DNA of 64,000 nt from Succiniclasticum ruminis DSM 9236 (GCF_900112895.1 NZ_FONL01000001.1:221234-285233), one strand, 5' to 3'. Shown: positions 42,795-53,023, counted from the stretch's first letter. Notes: a model not told the origin generated them from the sequence alone. Made by a program: numbers and translations.

Positions 42795-43018
42795 AAGTAA
42801 TAGAATAAGACCGTTTCTGCTTGCGCAGGAACGGTCTTGATATCATTCACTGGCATCTTCCCACTCTCACCTAGAAAGATACTTCATGTCCAACATCACT
42901 ATCCTGTCGCTCGCAGGTTAAGCAAGGATGCTTATACAGTTTACACTCCGGTTATACGGTGACGGGATCACATCGGAATTGCGCCGATTTAATAAACTGC
43001 ACGAAATATTTATTTGAT
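42795..43018 (-). ncRNA. Unassigned structured RNA of about 220 nt
   Basis: A transcript unit without ORF between converging genes. A perfect promoter, TTGACA (43048-43053), 17 bases, TATAAT (43025-43030), points into it. The 5' part folds as a junction: CAGTTTA pairs TAAACTG and encloses ATCGG/CCGAT, GTGA/TCAC and CCG/CGG hairpins; then CCTG/CAGG and AAGC/GCTT hairpins follow. It ends with a 14-bp hairpin (42807-42838) and an AU-rich tail (ATTCTATTACTT). I do not find SRP, tmRNA, RNase P or cobalamin-riboswitch cores. 6S RNA or raiA-like RNA are families to test, not claims. Confidence 0.65.
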
Positions 43019-43024
43019 GGTTTA

Positions 43025-43053
43025 ATTATAACGATTCCTATTAAGTCTGTCAA
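43025..43053 (-). promoter_or_regulatory. Consensus promoter of the 42.8-43.0 kb RNA
   Basis: TTGACA, 17-base spacer, TATAAT on the minus strand, matching sigma-A consensus at all 12 positions. It starts 44 bases after the engB stop codon and no protein gene lies downstream on this strand until the CDF terminator. Confidence 0.88.
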
Positions 43054-43096
43054 GCTATTTATTTTAATTTTTTCATATTTTCTGTCAGCTGTATGA

Positions 43097-43753
43097 TTAT
43101 TCTTCCAGAGTCACTTCGGAATCTGCTGTCAGAGCAGCCATGATCCGGTTAATAAAGTCCAGCCGCATGGTGGGCTGAAGGACAGAATAGGCTGTAATCT
43201 GTTCGTCCGCAAGCCCCAGCGCTTTCTTAAAAGCCGCGCGCTGCGACATGGCCGCATTCCGGCTGAGCTTATCCGCTTTGGTAAGCACGACATGTATATT
43301 AAGCCCGCACTCACGCATCCATTTATAGGCCTCAATATCACTTTCCATCAGCTGATGACGTATATCCATAAGCTGGCAGACCAGCGCCAGATTCGGCGCC
43401 TCTTCCAGATATTTGCGGATAAAACCGGACCACTGTTCCTTGTTCTTATGATTGGTTTTGGCGAACCCGTAACCGGGAAGATCCACCAGATAGAACTGTG
43501 TCCTGTCTTCGGCCTGTTCCGTAACCCGCTTGGCATCCAGCCGGTAAAAATTCAGCGTCTGTGTCTTGCCGGGCGAAGAACTGACCCTGGCCAGCCCGTT
43601 CCGGCGGCAGACCGAATTGATCAAAGAAGACTTACCTACATTGGATCGCCCTATAAAAGCTACTTCAGGCAAATATGGCTTGGGATACTGTTCCGCACGG
43701 ACTGCAGATGTAATAAATTCCGCACGGATCACATCCCAGTGTTCTTTTGTCAT
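43097..43753 (-). CDS. engB: Ribosome-biogenesis GTPase EngB/YsxC
   Basis: About 218 aa. G motifs: GRSNVGKSS (G1, about residue 35), SSSPGKTQTLNFY (G2), DLPGYGFAK (G3), LTKADKLS (G4). EngB is needed for assembly of the 50S subunit. AGGAGG lies five bases before ATG 43753; the GTG at 43759 is inside that site and rejected. Last protein gene of the tig-clpP-clpX-lon-engB neighbourhood. Confidence 0.96.
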   Translation of the reverse strand: MTKEHWDVIRAEFITSAVRAEQYPKPYLPEVAFIGRSNVGKSSLINSVCRRNGLARVSSSPGKTQTLNFYRLDAKRVTEQAEDRTQFYLVDLPGYGFAKTNHKNKEQWSGFIRKYLEEAPNLALVCQLMDIRHQLMESDIEAYKWMRECGLNIHVVLTKADKLSRNAAMSQRAAFKKALGLADEQITAYSVLQPTMRLDFINRIMAALTADSEVTLEE

Positions 43754-43803
43754 GCGCACCTCCTTATCTGCTCAGACTAACGCCGGACCGTACCCGGCGT
43801 TCC

Positions 43804-45189
43804 TTATGACAATTTCTGTGCCCGTTTTCCTATCTCTCTCGCAATATACACACCGCTGGCACTGGCCTGGGACAGGCCTCTCGTAATGCCGGCCCCGTCT
43901 CCGGCCGCAAATAAATTGGGGATTTTCGTTTCCAGATGTTCGTCCAGGTCCAGGCGTGAGCTGTAGAATTTTACCTCCACGCCATACAAAAGCGTATCCG
44001 CATTGGCCATGCCGGGAGCGATCTTGTCCAACGCATAAATCATTTCAATAATATCGTCCAATTGCCGTTTCGGAAGCACCAGACTTAAGTCACCCGGCGT
44101 CGCGTTCAGGGTAGGACGCGTAAAGCTTTTAGCCAGCCGCCTTTCATCGGTACGGCGCCCTTTGACCAGGTCTCCGAAGCGCTGCAGCAGTACGCCGCCG
44201 CCTAACAGATTGGAAAAGGAGGCAATCCGTTTTCCGTACTGATGCGGTTCTTTGAAAGGTTCCGTAAATTTGTTGCTCACCAGCAGGGCAAAATTCGTAT
44301 TCTCACTCTGCCGTGCCGGATCCGCATAGCTGTGGCCGTTTACGGTGACGATGCCGTCCGTATTTTCCGCAACTACATAGCCGTTGGGGTTCATGCAGAA
44401 CGTCCGCACCAGGTCATTGTACTGTTTGGTACGGTACACCAGCTTGGCTTCATACACTTCATCGGTAATATGCTTGAAGACCGCGGCCGGCACTTCCACC
44501 CGGACGCCTATGTCTACCGCATTATTGGTAAAGGCAAGCCCCAGCTTCCGTCCCTGTTCCGTAAACCATTCCGCGCCGGCTCTACCGGGAGCCGCAATCA
44601 GATAGGTGCTGCGCAGTTCGCCTTTCGACGTATCCAGCACGAATTCATCCGCTTCCTTGCAAAAGCTGTTCACTTTCGTATCACAGAAAATATCAACCTT
44701 TTTGCTCAGGTCTTCGTAAATATTTTCCATGATCTGCAGATTGTTTTCCGTACCCAGATGGCGGACCTTGCCGTTTAACAGATGCAGGTCATAGCCCAGG
44801 GCCTTGCGGCCGATGGAAGAATTCTTGGTTGTAAAGGTTTCGCCGGGCGCGCCGTACCTGCAGTTGATGGAATCCACGTAATCAATCAGGTCCATCACGG
44901 TCTGCTTGGGCAGATATTCAGGCAGCCAGCCGCCGAATTCGGTAGTAAAGTTGTATTTGCCATCAGAGAAGGCACCAGCGCCGCCGAACCCGCGCATGAT
45001 CGCGCAGGGAACACAGCGCAGGCAGTGGTCGGTTTTGCCGGCAGCCAGCGGGCAGTGACGTTTCGCCACCGCATGCCCTTCTTCCAGCATTACTACGGAA
45101 AGCCCGGGGAACTTTTCACTGAATTCCCAGCAGGCAAAAATCGCGGCAGGTCCGCCGCCAATTACAGCAACATCATATTTTTTCCGCAT
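43804..45189 (-). CDS. FAD-dependent dehydrogenase of unknown substrate (COG2509 type)
   Basis: A 461-aa flavoprotein. The FAD-binding GxGxxAxxA motif opens it (YDVAVIGGGPAAIFACWEF), a Cys-containing stretch (DHCLRCVPCAIMRGFGGAGAFSDGKYN) follows near residue 70-95, and the C-terminus has NLFAAGDGAGITRGLSQASASGVYIARE. This is the pattern of the uncharacterised FAD dehydrogenases related to GidA/HI0933-like proteins. The paired cysteines may hold a redox or metal centre. It lies between lon and engB, where it is not a usual member. GAGGGG precedes ATG 45189. Confidence 0.85.
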   Translation of the reverse strand: MRKKYDVAVIGGGPAAIFACWEFSEKFPGLSVVMLEEGHAVAKRHCPLAAGKTDHCLRCVPCAIMRGFGGAGAFSDGKYNFTTEFGGWLPEYLPKQTVMDLIDYVDSINCRYGAPGETFTTKNSSIGRKALGYDLHLLNGKVRHLGTENNLQIMENIYEDLSKKVDIFCDTKVNSFCKEADEFVLDTSKGELRSTYLIAAPGRAGAEWFTEQGRKLGLAFTNNAVDIGVRVEVPAAVFKHITDEVYEAKLVYRTKQYNDLVRTFCMNPNGYVVAENTDGIVTVNGHSYADPARQSENTNFALLVSNKFTEPFKEPHQYGKRIASFSNLLGGGVLLQRFGDLVKGRRTDERRLAKSFTRPTLNATPGDLSLVLPKRQLDDIIEMIYALDKIAPGMANADTLLYGVEVKFYSSRLDLDEHLETKIPNLFAAGDGAGITRGLSQASASGVYIAREIGKRAQKLS

Positions 45190-45281
45190 ACTACCGCCCC
45201 TCATTCTTCCGGAAATGCTGATGCGATGCGTCCGCATTTCCCTTTATCTGATTACATTATACTACAACTGCGCCGATACCG

Positions 45282-47603
45282 TCACGGCTTCAGCGCCAGT
45301 TTCAGCACTTCATCCATATGGGTTACCGGAACAAAATGAATATCCTCCCGGACCTTTTGCGGCAATTCCGCCAGGTCCTGCATATTCCGCTCCGGCAGCA
45401 GCACGGTCTTCACGCCATAGCGGTGCGCGGCCAGCATTTTTTCCTTGATCCCCCCAACGGGAAGTACCTTGCCGGAAAGGGTTATTTCGCCGGTCATGGC
45501 CAGATCTGCTTTGACAACCCGTCCCGTTAACGCGGAAACCATCGCCGTCACCATGGTGATACCGGCGGAAGGCCCGTCCTTGGGAATGGCGCCTTCCGGC
45601 AGATGGATATGGATATCCGTTTTATCATAAAAGTCTTCTTTTAATCCCAGCTCTTTGTAACGGGAACGGATATAGGTGTATCCGGCCCGGGCCGACTCTT
45701 TCATCACGTCGCCCAGCTGACCGGTCAGGGTCATGCCGCCCTTCCCTTCCGCCGCCAGCACTTCCACTTTCAGCAGTTCGCCGCCCACGCTGGTCCAGGC
45801 CAGCCCTGTCACGATACCGACCTCTTCCCGGGCGCGCATATCCGATTCCAGATAGATGCAGGGGCCAAGGTAGTCCGTCAGATTCTTCACGGTAACTTTC
45901 GCGTCCGTTTCCTTTGCCGTGACAATACGGTAGGCAACTTTGCGGCACAGCTTCGCGATCTGCCGTTCCAGACGGCGCACGCCTGCTTCCCTGGTATAAT
46001 CCCGGATGATCTTCCGGATGGCGCCGGACGTAATGGAAAGGGTTTCCCGGGTCAGCCCGTTGGCTTCCATCTCCTTCGGCAGCAGATGCAGCCTTGCGAT
46101 ATTCAGTTTCTCATCTTCCGTGTAACTGGATAACTCAATGACCTCCAGCCTGTCCAGCAGGGCGGGAGGAATGGTATCCGACGTATTGGCCGTTACGATC
46201 CAGAATACAGAAGACAAATCAAAGGGATATTCAATAAAATGATCACTGAAGGCATGGTTCTGCTCCGGATCCAACGCTTCCAGCAGCGCCGAAGCAGGAT
46301 CGCCCCGGAAATCACTGGCCATCTTGTCCACTTCATCCAGCAGGAACAGCGGATTCAGGCAACCGACTTTCTGCATCCCGTGGATGATGCGTCCCGGCAT
46401 GGCTCCGATGTAGGTGCGTCGATGCCCGCGGATTTCCGCCTCATCCCGCACGCCGCCCAGGGAAACCCGGGTAAACTTGCGGTTGATGGCTTCCGCAATC
46501 GACACGGCCATGGACGTCTTGCCCACGCCGGGAGGGCCTACCAGGCATAAGATCGGCGCCTTATTGGTTTTTGCAAGCTTTTGCACCGCCAGGTGTTCCA
46601 GGATGCGTTCCTTGACTTTTTTCAGGCCGTAATGGTGTTTGTCAAGGATCCGGGCAGCCTTGTTAATGTCAAAACCGTTTTTGTCATATTTTCCCCAGGG
46701 GAGATCCAGCACCGTGTCCAGATAATTCCGGATTACTGCACTTTCCGCCATCATGGGGGGCATCTTGAACAGACGGTCAACCTCTTTGTTCAGCCCTTTC
46801 AGCACTTCGTCCGGTAAGGGCAGCGCCTTTATTTTTTCCCGGTACTCTTCCGCTTCCGCGTGAACATCTTCGGCGTCACCCAGTTCCTGGCTGATGACCT
46901 TGATCTGTTCCCGCAGGTAATACTCTTTCTGGTTTTGTTCAATATTCTGATGCACCTTCTGGGCAATGTCTTTTTCCAGTTCGGAAATCGTCATTTCCTT
47001 ATGCAGGATCTCGTACAGTTTTTCCAGCCTGGATTTCACAGACACCGTTTCCAGAAGCAGCTGTTTTGTTTTCAGATTCACGTCCAGATACCCGGCAATG
47101 GTATCCGCCACAACGCCTGCATCCGGGTTGTCCTTGAAGGAAAGCAGTACCTCCGGACTGATTTTTTTGCCCAGCAGCACCCACTTTTCAAACTCGGATA
47201 TCACCATGCGCCGCAGGGTTTCCAGTTCCAGCCCTTCTTCCGGCAGGGTCCTGGCCGACAGTTCCGTAAAGGAAGCAGCCCAGCCGCCTTCCGCGTCTTC
47301 CGACACACGGTCCGCCGACGCGCGGAACAGGCCTTCTACCAGAATCCGCACAGCGCCCCCCGGAAGTTTCAGCATCTGTCTGATTTCAGCCACAACGCCT
47401 ACCCGGTACAGATTCGCCAGTTCCGGTTCTTCTGTTTCTGATTTTATCTGGGAAACGATCAATATTTTTTTGCCGTGCCGCATTGCCGCATTTACGGCAT
47501 TTAACGACCTTGCCCTGGCAATGTCAAGATTCATCACCATGCCGGGAAAGATGACCATGCCGCGCAAGGGCAGCAGGGGCAAAATTCGGGAAAAGGTATC
47601 CAA
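45282..47603 (-). CDS. lon: ATP-dependent protease Lon
   Basis: A 773-aa Lon protease. LonN substrate domain (residues 1-190, [21 protein letters not shown]), coiled-coil middle (about 190-300), AAA+ domain with Walker [10 protein letters not shown] and LDEVDKM, and protease domain with catalytic Ser in [11 protein letters not shown] and Lys in [17 protein letters not shown] at 47603 is chosen as start: GGAGG is seven bases before it and it gives the normal Lon beginning. A TTG at 47627 would overlap its own ribosome site. It starts 13 bases after clpX. Confidence 0.96.
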   Translation of the reverse strand: MDTFSRILPLLPLRGMVIFPGMVMNLDIARARSLNAVNAAMRHGKKILIVSQIKSETEEPELANLYRVGVVAEIRQMLKLPGGAVRILVEGLFRASADRVSEDAEGGWAASFTELSARTLPEEGLELETLRRMVISEFEKWVLLGKKISPEVLLSFKDNPDAGVVADTIAGYLDVNLKTKQLLLETVSVKSRLEKLYEILHKEMTISELEKDIAQKVHQNIEQNQKEYYLREQIKVISQELGDAEDVHAEAEEYREKIKALPLPDEVLKGLNKEVDRLFKMPPMMAESAVIRNYLDTVLDLPWGKYDKNGFDINKAARILDKHHYGLKKVKERILEHLAVQKLAKTNKAPILCLVGPPGVGKTSMAVSIAEAINRKFTRVSLGGVRDEAEIRGHRRTYIGAMPGRIIHGMQKVGCLNPLFLLDEVDKMASDFRGDPASALLEALDPEQNHAFSDHFIEYPFDLSSVFWIVTANTSDTIPPALLDRLEVIELSSYTEDEKLNIARLHLLPKEMEANGLTRETLSITSGAIRKIIRDYTREAGVRRLERQIAKLCRKVAYRIVTAKETDAKVTVKNLTDYLGPCIYLESDMRAREEVGIVTGLAWTSVGGELLKVEVLAAEGKGGMTLTGQLGDVMKESARAGYTYIRSRYKELGLKEDFYDKTDIHIHLPEGAIPKDGPSAGITMVTAMVSALTGRVVKADLAMTGEITLSGKVLPVGGIKEKMLAAHRYGVKTVLLPERNMQDLAELPQKVREDIHFVPVTHMDEVLKLALKP

Positions 47604-47616
47604 CTCAAATCCTCCG

Positions 47617-48873
47617 TCAGGCAACAATCAGCTGCGGTTCCACATGCCGCCGTACCGTATCCTCAGTTACTACGCATTTCACCACATCGGTGCGGGAAGG
47701 AACTTCGTACATTACGTCCCGCATGATTCCCTCGATAATGGCGCGCAGACCGCGGGCGCCGGTCTCCCTGCGCAATGCTTCTTCCGCGATGGCCACCAGG
47801 GCGCCGTCTTCAAACACAAGCTCCACATCATCCATGCTCAGGAAATGCTGGTACTGTTTGATTAAAGCATTTTTTGGTTCCTTCAGAATCCGCACCAGCG
47901 CTTCCTTGTCCAGGGCGTCCAGGGAAACCATGACCGGCAGGCGTCCCGCGAACTCGGGAATCAGGCCGAACTTCATCAGGTCTTCCGGCATCGTCTGTTT
48001 AAACAGGGAATCTTCCGCCTTCAGTTCCGTTTTCTTTTTGATATCCGCGCCAAAGCCCATGGCTTTGGTGTCGATACGCTCTTTGATAATGCTCTCCAGA
48101 CCCGCAAACGCGCCGCCGCAGATAAACAGGATATTGGTGGTATCGATCTGCAGGAACTCCTGGTGGGGATGCTTGCGTCCGCCCTGGGGCGGAACATTGG
48201 CTGTCGTGCCTTCCAGGATTTTCAGCAGAGCCTGCTGCACGCCTTCACCGGAAACGTCCCGGGTAATGGAAACGTTTTCCGACTTTCTGGCGATCTTATC
48301 AATTTCATCGATATAAATAATGCCTCTCTGGGCTTTTTCAATATCGTAATCCGCGTTCTGGATCAGGCGAAGCAGGATGTTTTCCACGTCTTCGCCCACA
48401 TAACCCGCTTCGGTCAGCGTCGTAGCGTCCGCAATGGCAAAGGGAACCTGCAGGATTTTTGCCAGCGTCTGAGCCAGCAGCGTTTTCCCGCTGCCGGTAG
48501 GCCCCAGCATCAGGATATTGGATTTCTGCAGTTCCACATCCTTATCTTCCGGCCGCGTGCTTCCGTAATTGATGCGTTTGTAGTGATTATACACCGCGAC
48601 AGCCAGCGTCTTTTTCGGCTCTTCCTGCCCGATTACGTACTCATCCAGAACCGCCTTGATCTCTTTCGGGGTAGGAAGGTTCTCCAGGGCTTTCGGCGCC
48701 GTAATGTTATTATCCCGTTCATACTCTTCCTTCAGCACTTCCGAGCATAATTCGATGCATTCATCGCAAATATACCCGTTGCGACCGGCCAGCATCCGCT
48801 TGACCTGGTCGCCCCGTTTTCCGCAGAAGGAACAAATCACATCACTGTTTTTATTATTATCGGAAAAACTCAT
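47617..48873 (-). CDS. clpX: ClpX unfoldase
   Basis: A 418-aa AAA+ unfoldase partner of ClpP. N-terminal zinc-binding domain with Cys14, Cys17, Cys36 and Cys39; Walker A GPTGSGKT near residue 117; Walker [12 protein letters not shown]; pore loop GYVGEDVE; ClpP-binding IGF-type loop replaced by the [16 protein letters not shown] region typical of the family. It lies 25 bases after clpP and before lon. Confidence 0.97.
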   Translation of the reverse strand: MSFSDNNKNSDVICSFCGKRGDQVKRMLAGRNGYICDECIELCSEVLKEEYERDNNITAPKALENLPTPKEIKAVLDEYVIGQEEPKKTLAVAVYNHYKRINYGSTRPEDKDVELQKSNILMLGPTGSGKTLLAQTLAKILQVPFAIADATTLTEAGYVGEDVENILLRLIQNADYDIEKAQRGIIYIDEIDKIARKSENVSITRDVSGEGVQQALLKILEGTTANVPPQGGRKHPHQEFLQIDTTNILFICGGAFAGLESIIKERIDTKAMGFGADIKKKTELKAEDSLFKQTMPEDLMKFGLIPEFAGRLPVMVSLDALDKEALVRILKEPKNALIKQYQHFLSMDDVELVFEDGALVAIAEEALRRETGARGLRAIIEGIMRDVMYEVPSRTDVVKCVVTEDTVRRHVEPQLIVA

Positions 48874-48898
48874 CTGTAACTCCTCTTAACTGTAGTAT

Positions 48899-49489
48899 TT
48901 ATGCTTCCGGCATACGGTCCACGACCTGGTCGATGATGCCGTAAGCCAAAGCTTCTTTTGCTGTCAGGAAATTATCCCGGTCCGTATCCGCGGCCACAGC
49001 TTCTTTGGTCTTGCCTGTATGCTTCACGATTACATCGTACATTTCTTCCCGGATCCGCAGGATATTTTTCGCGTGGATGGCAATATCGGAAGCCTGTCCT
49101 TCGTATCCGCCCAGGGGCTGATGGATCATAACCTCCGAATGCGGCAGGGCATAACGTTTTCCTTTTTTGCCCGCCATCAGCAGGATGGAAGCCATGCTGG
49201 CGGCCAGCCCTACGCAGATGGTAGACACATCGGGTTTGATGTACTGCATGGTATCGTAAATTGCCATGCCGGCGGTCACGCTGCCGCCCGGGCTGTTAAT
49301 ATATAAATGGATATCCTTGTCCGGGTTTTCCGATTCCAGGAACAGCAACTGCGCAATGACGACATTCGCTACTTCATCCGTAACCGGGCCCGTCAGAAAA
49401 ACGATCCTGTCTTTCAACAGGCGGGAATAAATATCATAGGAGCGTTCGCCCCGGTTATTCTGCTCAACCACAATAGGAACATAATTCAT
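48899..49489 (-). CDS. clpP: ClpP protease
   Basis: A 196-aa serine protease forming the chamber of ClpXP. Catalytic Ser98 in GLAASMAS, His123 in MIHQPLGG and the Asp of DTDRDNF near residue 172; [18 protein letters not shown] is the typical oxyanion area. ATG 49489 is chosen: AGGAG lies six bases upstream, whereas a GTG at 49498 overlaps that site. Order tig-clpP-clpX-lon is conserved in Firmicutes. Confidence 0.97.
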   Translation of the reverse strand: MNYVPIVVEQNNRGERSYDIYSRLLKDRIVFLTGPVTDEVANVVIAQLLFLESENPDKDIHLYINSPGGSVTAGMAIYDTMQYIKPDVSTICVGLAASMASILLMAGKKGKRYALPHSEVMIHQPLGGYEGQASDIAIHAKNILRIREEMYDVIVKHTGKTKEAVAADTDRDNFLTAKEALAYGIIDQVVDRMPEA

Positions 49490-49540
49490 ATCGTTCACTC
49501 CTTCCAGGTTTGCTTTAACTGTGTGTTACTTTTAGGATAA

Positions 49541-49570
49541 AAGGGCTGTCTGTACATGTGCACAGACAGC
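49541..49570 (-). terminator. Partial terminator between tig and clpP
   Basis: GCTGTCTGT (49545-49553) pairs with ACAGACAGC (49562-49570); on the minus strand the tail is CTTTTATCC. Likely an attenuating stop that lowers clpP readthrough from tig. Confidence 0.65.
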
Positions 49571-49594
49571 TCCTCATGTTTTACCGCTTATTTA

Positions 49595-50893
49595 TTATTT
49601 TGCGTTGTCCAGAATTACATGGGCAGCCTTGTGACGCAGGATGTTGGCCAGAAGCAGTCCCATGTTGTTGTTCTTGCGGATGATGGTCTTTACATCTTCC
49701 ACACGGGCGCCGTTCTGGTCCGCGATGGACTGGAGCTGGGCATCTACATCGGCCATGTCCACCTGAATGTTTTCTGCTTTGGCGATGGCATCCAGCACCA
49801 GATCGGTGCGGACATTCTTTTCCGCGCCTTCCCGCTGGGCTTCACGCAGTTTCGCCATATCCATGCCGGTGTACTGCATGTACTGTTCCAGCGTCATCTT
49901 GCGGCTTTCCAGGTTCAGTTTGATCTCTTCCACCATCTGGGTGATGCGGTCTTCGATCATAACGGCCGGAATTTCCATCTTGGCATTGTTTACGGCAGTA
50001 TCAATCAGAGCGTTTTCATATTCTGTTTTGGCTTCCCGCTCCGCAGCTTCCTGCATGCGTTTCTTATAATCTTCTTTCGCTTCCGCAACGGTTTTGTAGC
50101 GGGTGTACTTGGCGATGTATTCATCGTTCAGTTCCGGCAGTTCCTTATGCTTTACAGCCTGGATATGCACTTTGAAGATGGCCTGTTTGCCGGCCAGTTC
50201 GGGAACGAAATAGCTTTCCGGGAAGGTTACGTCTACATCAGTGTCGTCGTCTTTCTTCAGACCGATCAACTGGTCTTCAAAGCCGGGGATGAAGGAGCCG
50301 GAGCCGACTTCCAGCGGATAACCCTTGCCTTCGCCGCCGCTGAAGGCTTCGCCGTCAACCGTGCCGGCAAAGTCGATAATGGCGAAGTCGCCTTTTTCGA
50401 TGACGGTCTCGTCATCGGTATCCACCATCTTAGCACCGCGGTTGCGCAGGTCTTCCAGTGCTTTGTCAACGTCTTCGTCGGAAACGCTGGCTTCTTTTTT
50501 CTCCACATGGATGCCTTTGTATTCACCCAGTTCCGGTTCCGGTTTCAGCACAACCTTAACTTCCGTTTCAAAGTCCTTGCCTTCTTCAAAGCTTTCAAAC
50601 GCTTTCTTCTCATCCAGCACTTCCGGATCGGAAACCGGCATCAGTTTTTCTGCTTCAATCGCTTCCTGGTAAGCCCGGTTCACACAGATATTGAATGCTT
50701 CTTCCTTTACGGCACCTTTGCCGTAATGCATTTCGATAATATTACGAGGCGCTTTGCCCGGACGGAAGCCGGGGATCCTTACCTGGTTCGCAATCCTTGC
50801 CACAGCCTGTTTAAAGCTTTTGTCAACTTCAGCAGCAGAAACAGAAATTTTTAATGTCGCATCGTTTCCTTCTCTGGTAACACTTACATTCAT
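49595..50893 (-). CDS. tig: Trigger factor
   Basis: A 432-aa ribosome-bound chaperone. Ribosome-binding domain (1-110) with the signature GFRPGKAPRNII, FKBP-type prolyl isomerase domain (about 150-245, GDFAIIDFAGTVDGEAFSGG...FIPGFEDQLIG) and helical arms after about 250. It has its own promoter, TTGTCA (51010-51015), 17 bases, TATTAT (50987-50992). Confidence 0.97.
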   Translation of the reverse strand: MNVSVTREGNDATLKISVSAAEVDKSFKQAVARIANQVRIPGFRPGKAPRNIIEMHYGKGAVKEEAFNICVNRAYQEAIEAEKLMPVSDPEVLDEKKAFESFEEGKDFETEVKVVLKPEPELGEYKGIHVEKKEASVSDEDVDKALEDLRNRGAKMVDTDDETVIEKGDFAIIDFAGTVDGEAFSGGEGKGYPLEVGSGSFIPGFEDQLIGLKKDDDTDVDVTFPESYFVPELAGKQAIFKVHIQAVKHKELPELNDEYIAKYTRYKTVAEAKEDYKKRMQEAAEREAKTEYENALIDTAVNNAKMEIPAVMIEDRITQMVEEIKLNLESRKMTLEQYMQYTGMDMAKLREAQREGAEKNVRTDLVLDAIAKAENIQVDMADVDAQLQSIADQNGARVEDVKTIIRKNNNMGLLLANILRHKAAHVILDNAK

Positions 50894-50986
50894 TTGAAAA
50901 AATCCTCCCTTAATATATGTTACTATTTGTAATAACCCTGTAAATTTTGGGGTACAAAAACCACCCCATTTTCACAATGCTACAAT

Positions 50987-51015
50987 ATAATATCACAACG
51001 TACTCTATTTGACAA
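50987..51015 (-). promoter_or_regulatory. Promoter of tig
   Basis: TTGTCA, 17 bases, TATTAT on the minus strand, leader about 85 nt to the ATG at 50893. Confidence 0.75.
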
Positions 51016-51128
51016 GCAAACACACCGAAAAAGCCCCTTTCAAAAGAAAAATTTCTGTGAAACCTGCAAAGAGTCTGACGGTTCCCCCGAAACCGGACAT
51101 TCTCTTTCAGAAAAGGCTTTCCCGGTAA

Positions 51129-51157
51129 TAAAAAAATCCCGGTCATCAGACCGGGAT
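51129..51157 (-). terminator. Terminator of tRNA-Gly
   Basis: ATCCCGGTC (51136-51144) with GACCGGGAT (51149-51157), followed on the minus strand by a T-run of seven. Confidence 0.93.
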
Positions 51158-51166
51158 GGATTTGCA

Positions 51167-51242
51167 TGGAGCGGAAAACGAGACTCGAACTCGCGACCCC
51201 AACCTTGGCAAGGTTGTGCTCTACCAACTGAGCTATTTCCGC
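51167..51242 (-). tRNA. tRNA-Gly (GCC)
   Basis: 76 nt, acceptor GCGGAAA/TTTCCGC, discriminator T, encoded CCA, anticodon loop TTGCCAA. It has a fully consensus promoter: TTGACA (51285-51290), 17 bases, TATAAT (51262-51267), which begins only nine bases past the transporter stop codon, and its own terminator. Confidence 0.98.
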
Positions 51243-51298
51243 ATCGGTAACAACATGGTTGATTATAAAGTAACATTTTAGTTTTGTCAACAACTTTT

Positions 51299-52906
51299 TT
51301 AGAAAATTCCCAGCACCATCTGGCTGATATTTTTCGCGTGGTCGCTGGTCCTCTTCATGTTAATTAAAATTTCCAGGAAGACCAGGCCGGAATCCGGATG
51401 GCAGGTGCCTTCATTCAGACGCCGGATATGGTTCTTGCGCATTTCCTTTTGCGCCGCTTTCACCTGGCGGCACACGCTCCAGGCTTCTTCCGCCAGCTTG
51501 GGGTCGTTTTTCGCAAAGCTTTCCATACTGACTTCCAGTGAATGTTCCATCAGCTTGCCGATTTCCGCAATCTCCTGCTGCGCTTCCGGGGAGATTACGA
51601 TTTTTTCCTCAAAAATTTTACGGCTGCGCTTCACCAGGGTCTGGGCATGGTCGCCGATCCGTTCCAGATCGATGCAGGCATGCATCAGGGCCATGTGCTT
51701 GGCAGACAGGGAACTGCCCAGTCCTTTTTCGGAAATATGGGTCAGGTACCGGGTGATTTCTTCATTCAGCTTATCCACAATCGGTTCATGTTCCAGCACG
51801 TACTGCACCTTGGCAGGATCGTATTTCACAAGGGACTCCACCGCCGCGTGCATGTTTTTCCGGGCCACTTCCCCCATGCGGATCACTTCTTTTTCCGCCA
51901 GTACGATAGCGATGGACGGGGTTGCCAGCATCGCGTCATTCAGGTACAGCGGTTTCACGGAAATCTTATCGCCCTTATCCGGCAGCAGTTTTTCAATGAG
52001 ATGGGTAAACGGAGTGATCAATGGCAGGAAGATCAGGGTGTTCAGCACGTTGAAGGCGCTGTGGGAGTTGGCGATCTGCCGGGCAATATCCCCTGCCGGG
52101 GAAATCGCCAGCACGACTTTGACAAACAAAGGCAGAAACGCAAGGAAAATCACGCAGCCGAAGGAGTTGAACAGCACATGGGACAGCGCCACCTGCTTGG
52201 CCGAAGTGTTGCTCCGGGAAGCCGCCACGATGGCCGTCAGGCAGGTGCCGATATTATCGCCCAGCAACACCGGAATAGCCCCTTCCAGCGGAAGCAGGCC
52301 CTGACCGGCCATGGCCATCAAAATGCCGACCGTAGCCGCGCTGGACTGGACCATAATGGTAAAGATGATACCCACGATAACCCCCAGCGCCGGGTTATCG
52401 GCAAAACGGGAAACGAACTCTACAAACACCGGACTGCTGCGCAGGGGGGACGCCGCGGCGCTGAGCACCTTCATACCCAGCATCAGCAGGCCGAAGCCCA
52501 GCAGGATCTGACCGATGAACTGGCCCTTCTTGCGTTTGGCAAGGACGCGGGTCATGGCCCCGACAAAGATCATGACCGTAAAATAATCGGTCAGCTTGAA
52601 CGCAATCAGCTGGGCCGTAAAGGTCGTCCCGATATTGGCCCCCATGACCACGCTGAACGCCTGCTTTAACGTCATCACACCGGCGTTGACCAGGCCTACC
52701 GACATCACGGTGGTTGCCGCGGAAGACTGCAGGGTCGCCGCTACCAGCGCGCCCAGAAGCACGCCCATCACCGGCACGCCCGTCAGGGACTGCAGCACCT
52801 TCTGCAGCCGGGCGCCGGCAGCCTGCTGCAGACCGCCGCCCAACAGTTCCATACCGTATAAGAAAAGTCCTACGCCGCCTAAAAAAGCAAAAAGATGTAC
52901 TATCAT
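51299..52906 (-). CDS. Na/phosphate cotransporter with C-terminal PhoU-like domain
   Basis: A 535-aa protein. Residues 1-300 have two repeats of the Na/Pi-cotransporter motif (GALVAATLQSSAATTVMSVGLVNAG and IFTIMVQSSAATVGILMAMAGQG), each with the QSSA sequence, in about eight to ten helices. Residues 340-530 are helical and PhoU-like (LERIGDHAQTLVKRSRKIF, KRTSDHAKNISQMVL). It should take up phosphate with sodium and may sense phosphate status. No clear ribosome site precedes ATG 52906. Confidence 0.9.
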   Translation of the reverse strand: MIVHLFAFLGGVGLFLYGMELLGGGLQQAAGARLQKVLQSLTGVPVMGVLLGALVAATLQSSAATTVMSVGLVNAGVMTLKQAFSVVMGANIGTTFTAQLIAFKLTDYFTVMIFVGAMTRVLAKRKKGQFIGQILLGFGLLMLGMKVLSAAASPLRSSPVFVEFVSRFADNPALGVIVGIIFTIMVQSSAATVGILMAMAGQGLLPLEGAIPVLLGDNIGTCLTAIVAASRSNTSAKQVALSHVLFNSFGCVIFLAFLPLFVKVVLAISPAGDIARQIANSHSAFNVLNTLIFLPLITPFTHLIEKLLPDKGDKISVKPLYLNDAMLATPSIAIVLAEKEVIRMGEVARKNMHAAVESLVKYDPAKVQYVLEHEPIVDKLNEEITRYLTHISEKGLGSSLSAKHMALMHACIDLERIGDHAQTLVKRSRKIFEEKIVISPEAQQEIAEIGKLMEHSLEVSMESFAKNDPKLAEEAWSVCRQVKAAQKEMRKNHIRRLNEGTCHPDSGLVFLEILINMKRTSDHAKNISQMVLGIF

Positions 52907-52993
52907 AAATGTGTCACAGTCTTCTTCTCTTATCGTTTGACTCAGCTATCGATCTCAAAAAATATAAGGCAGACCTGCTCATCACAAGCAGCC

Positions 52994-53023
52994 AAAAAAT
53001 CAGCCGGAGGTTCTCCGGCTGAT
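52994..53023 (-). terminator. Terminator of nifJ
   Basis: ATCAGCCGGAG (52999-53009) with its complement (53013-53023), loop GTT/AAC, followed on the minus strand by TTTTTT. 74 bases past the nifJ stop. Confidence 0.92.

Noticed and set aside
42795-43018. Naming the orphan RNA as 6S, SRP or tmRNA
   Set aside because: I found no SRP apical-loop sequence, no tRNA-like ends and no convincing pairing of 5' and 3' ends as in 6S. It is left unassigned.
47601-47627. Lon start at TTG 47627 overlapping the end of clpX
   Set aside because: The GGAGG site lies inside that extension and is seven bases before TTG 47603, which also gives the usual Lon N-terminus.
50910-51293. 127-codon minus-strand frame over tRNA-Gly
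   Set aside because: It reads through the tRNA and its terminator and has no coding character.
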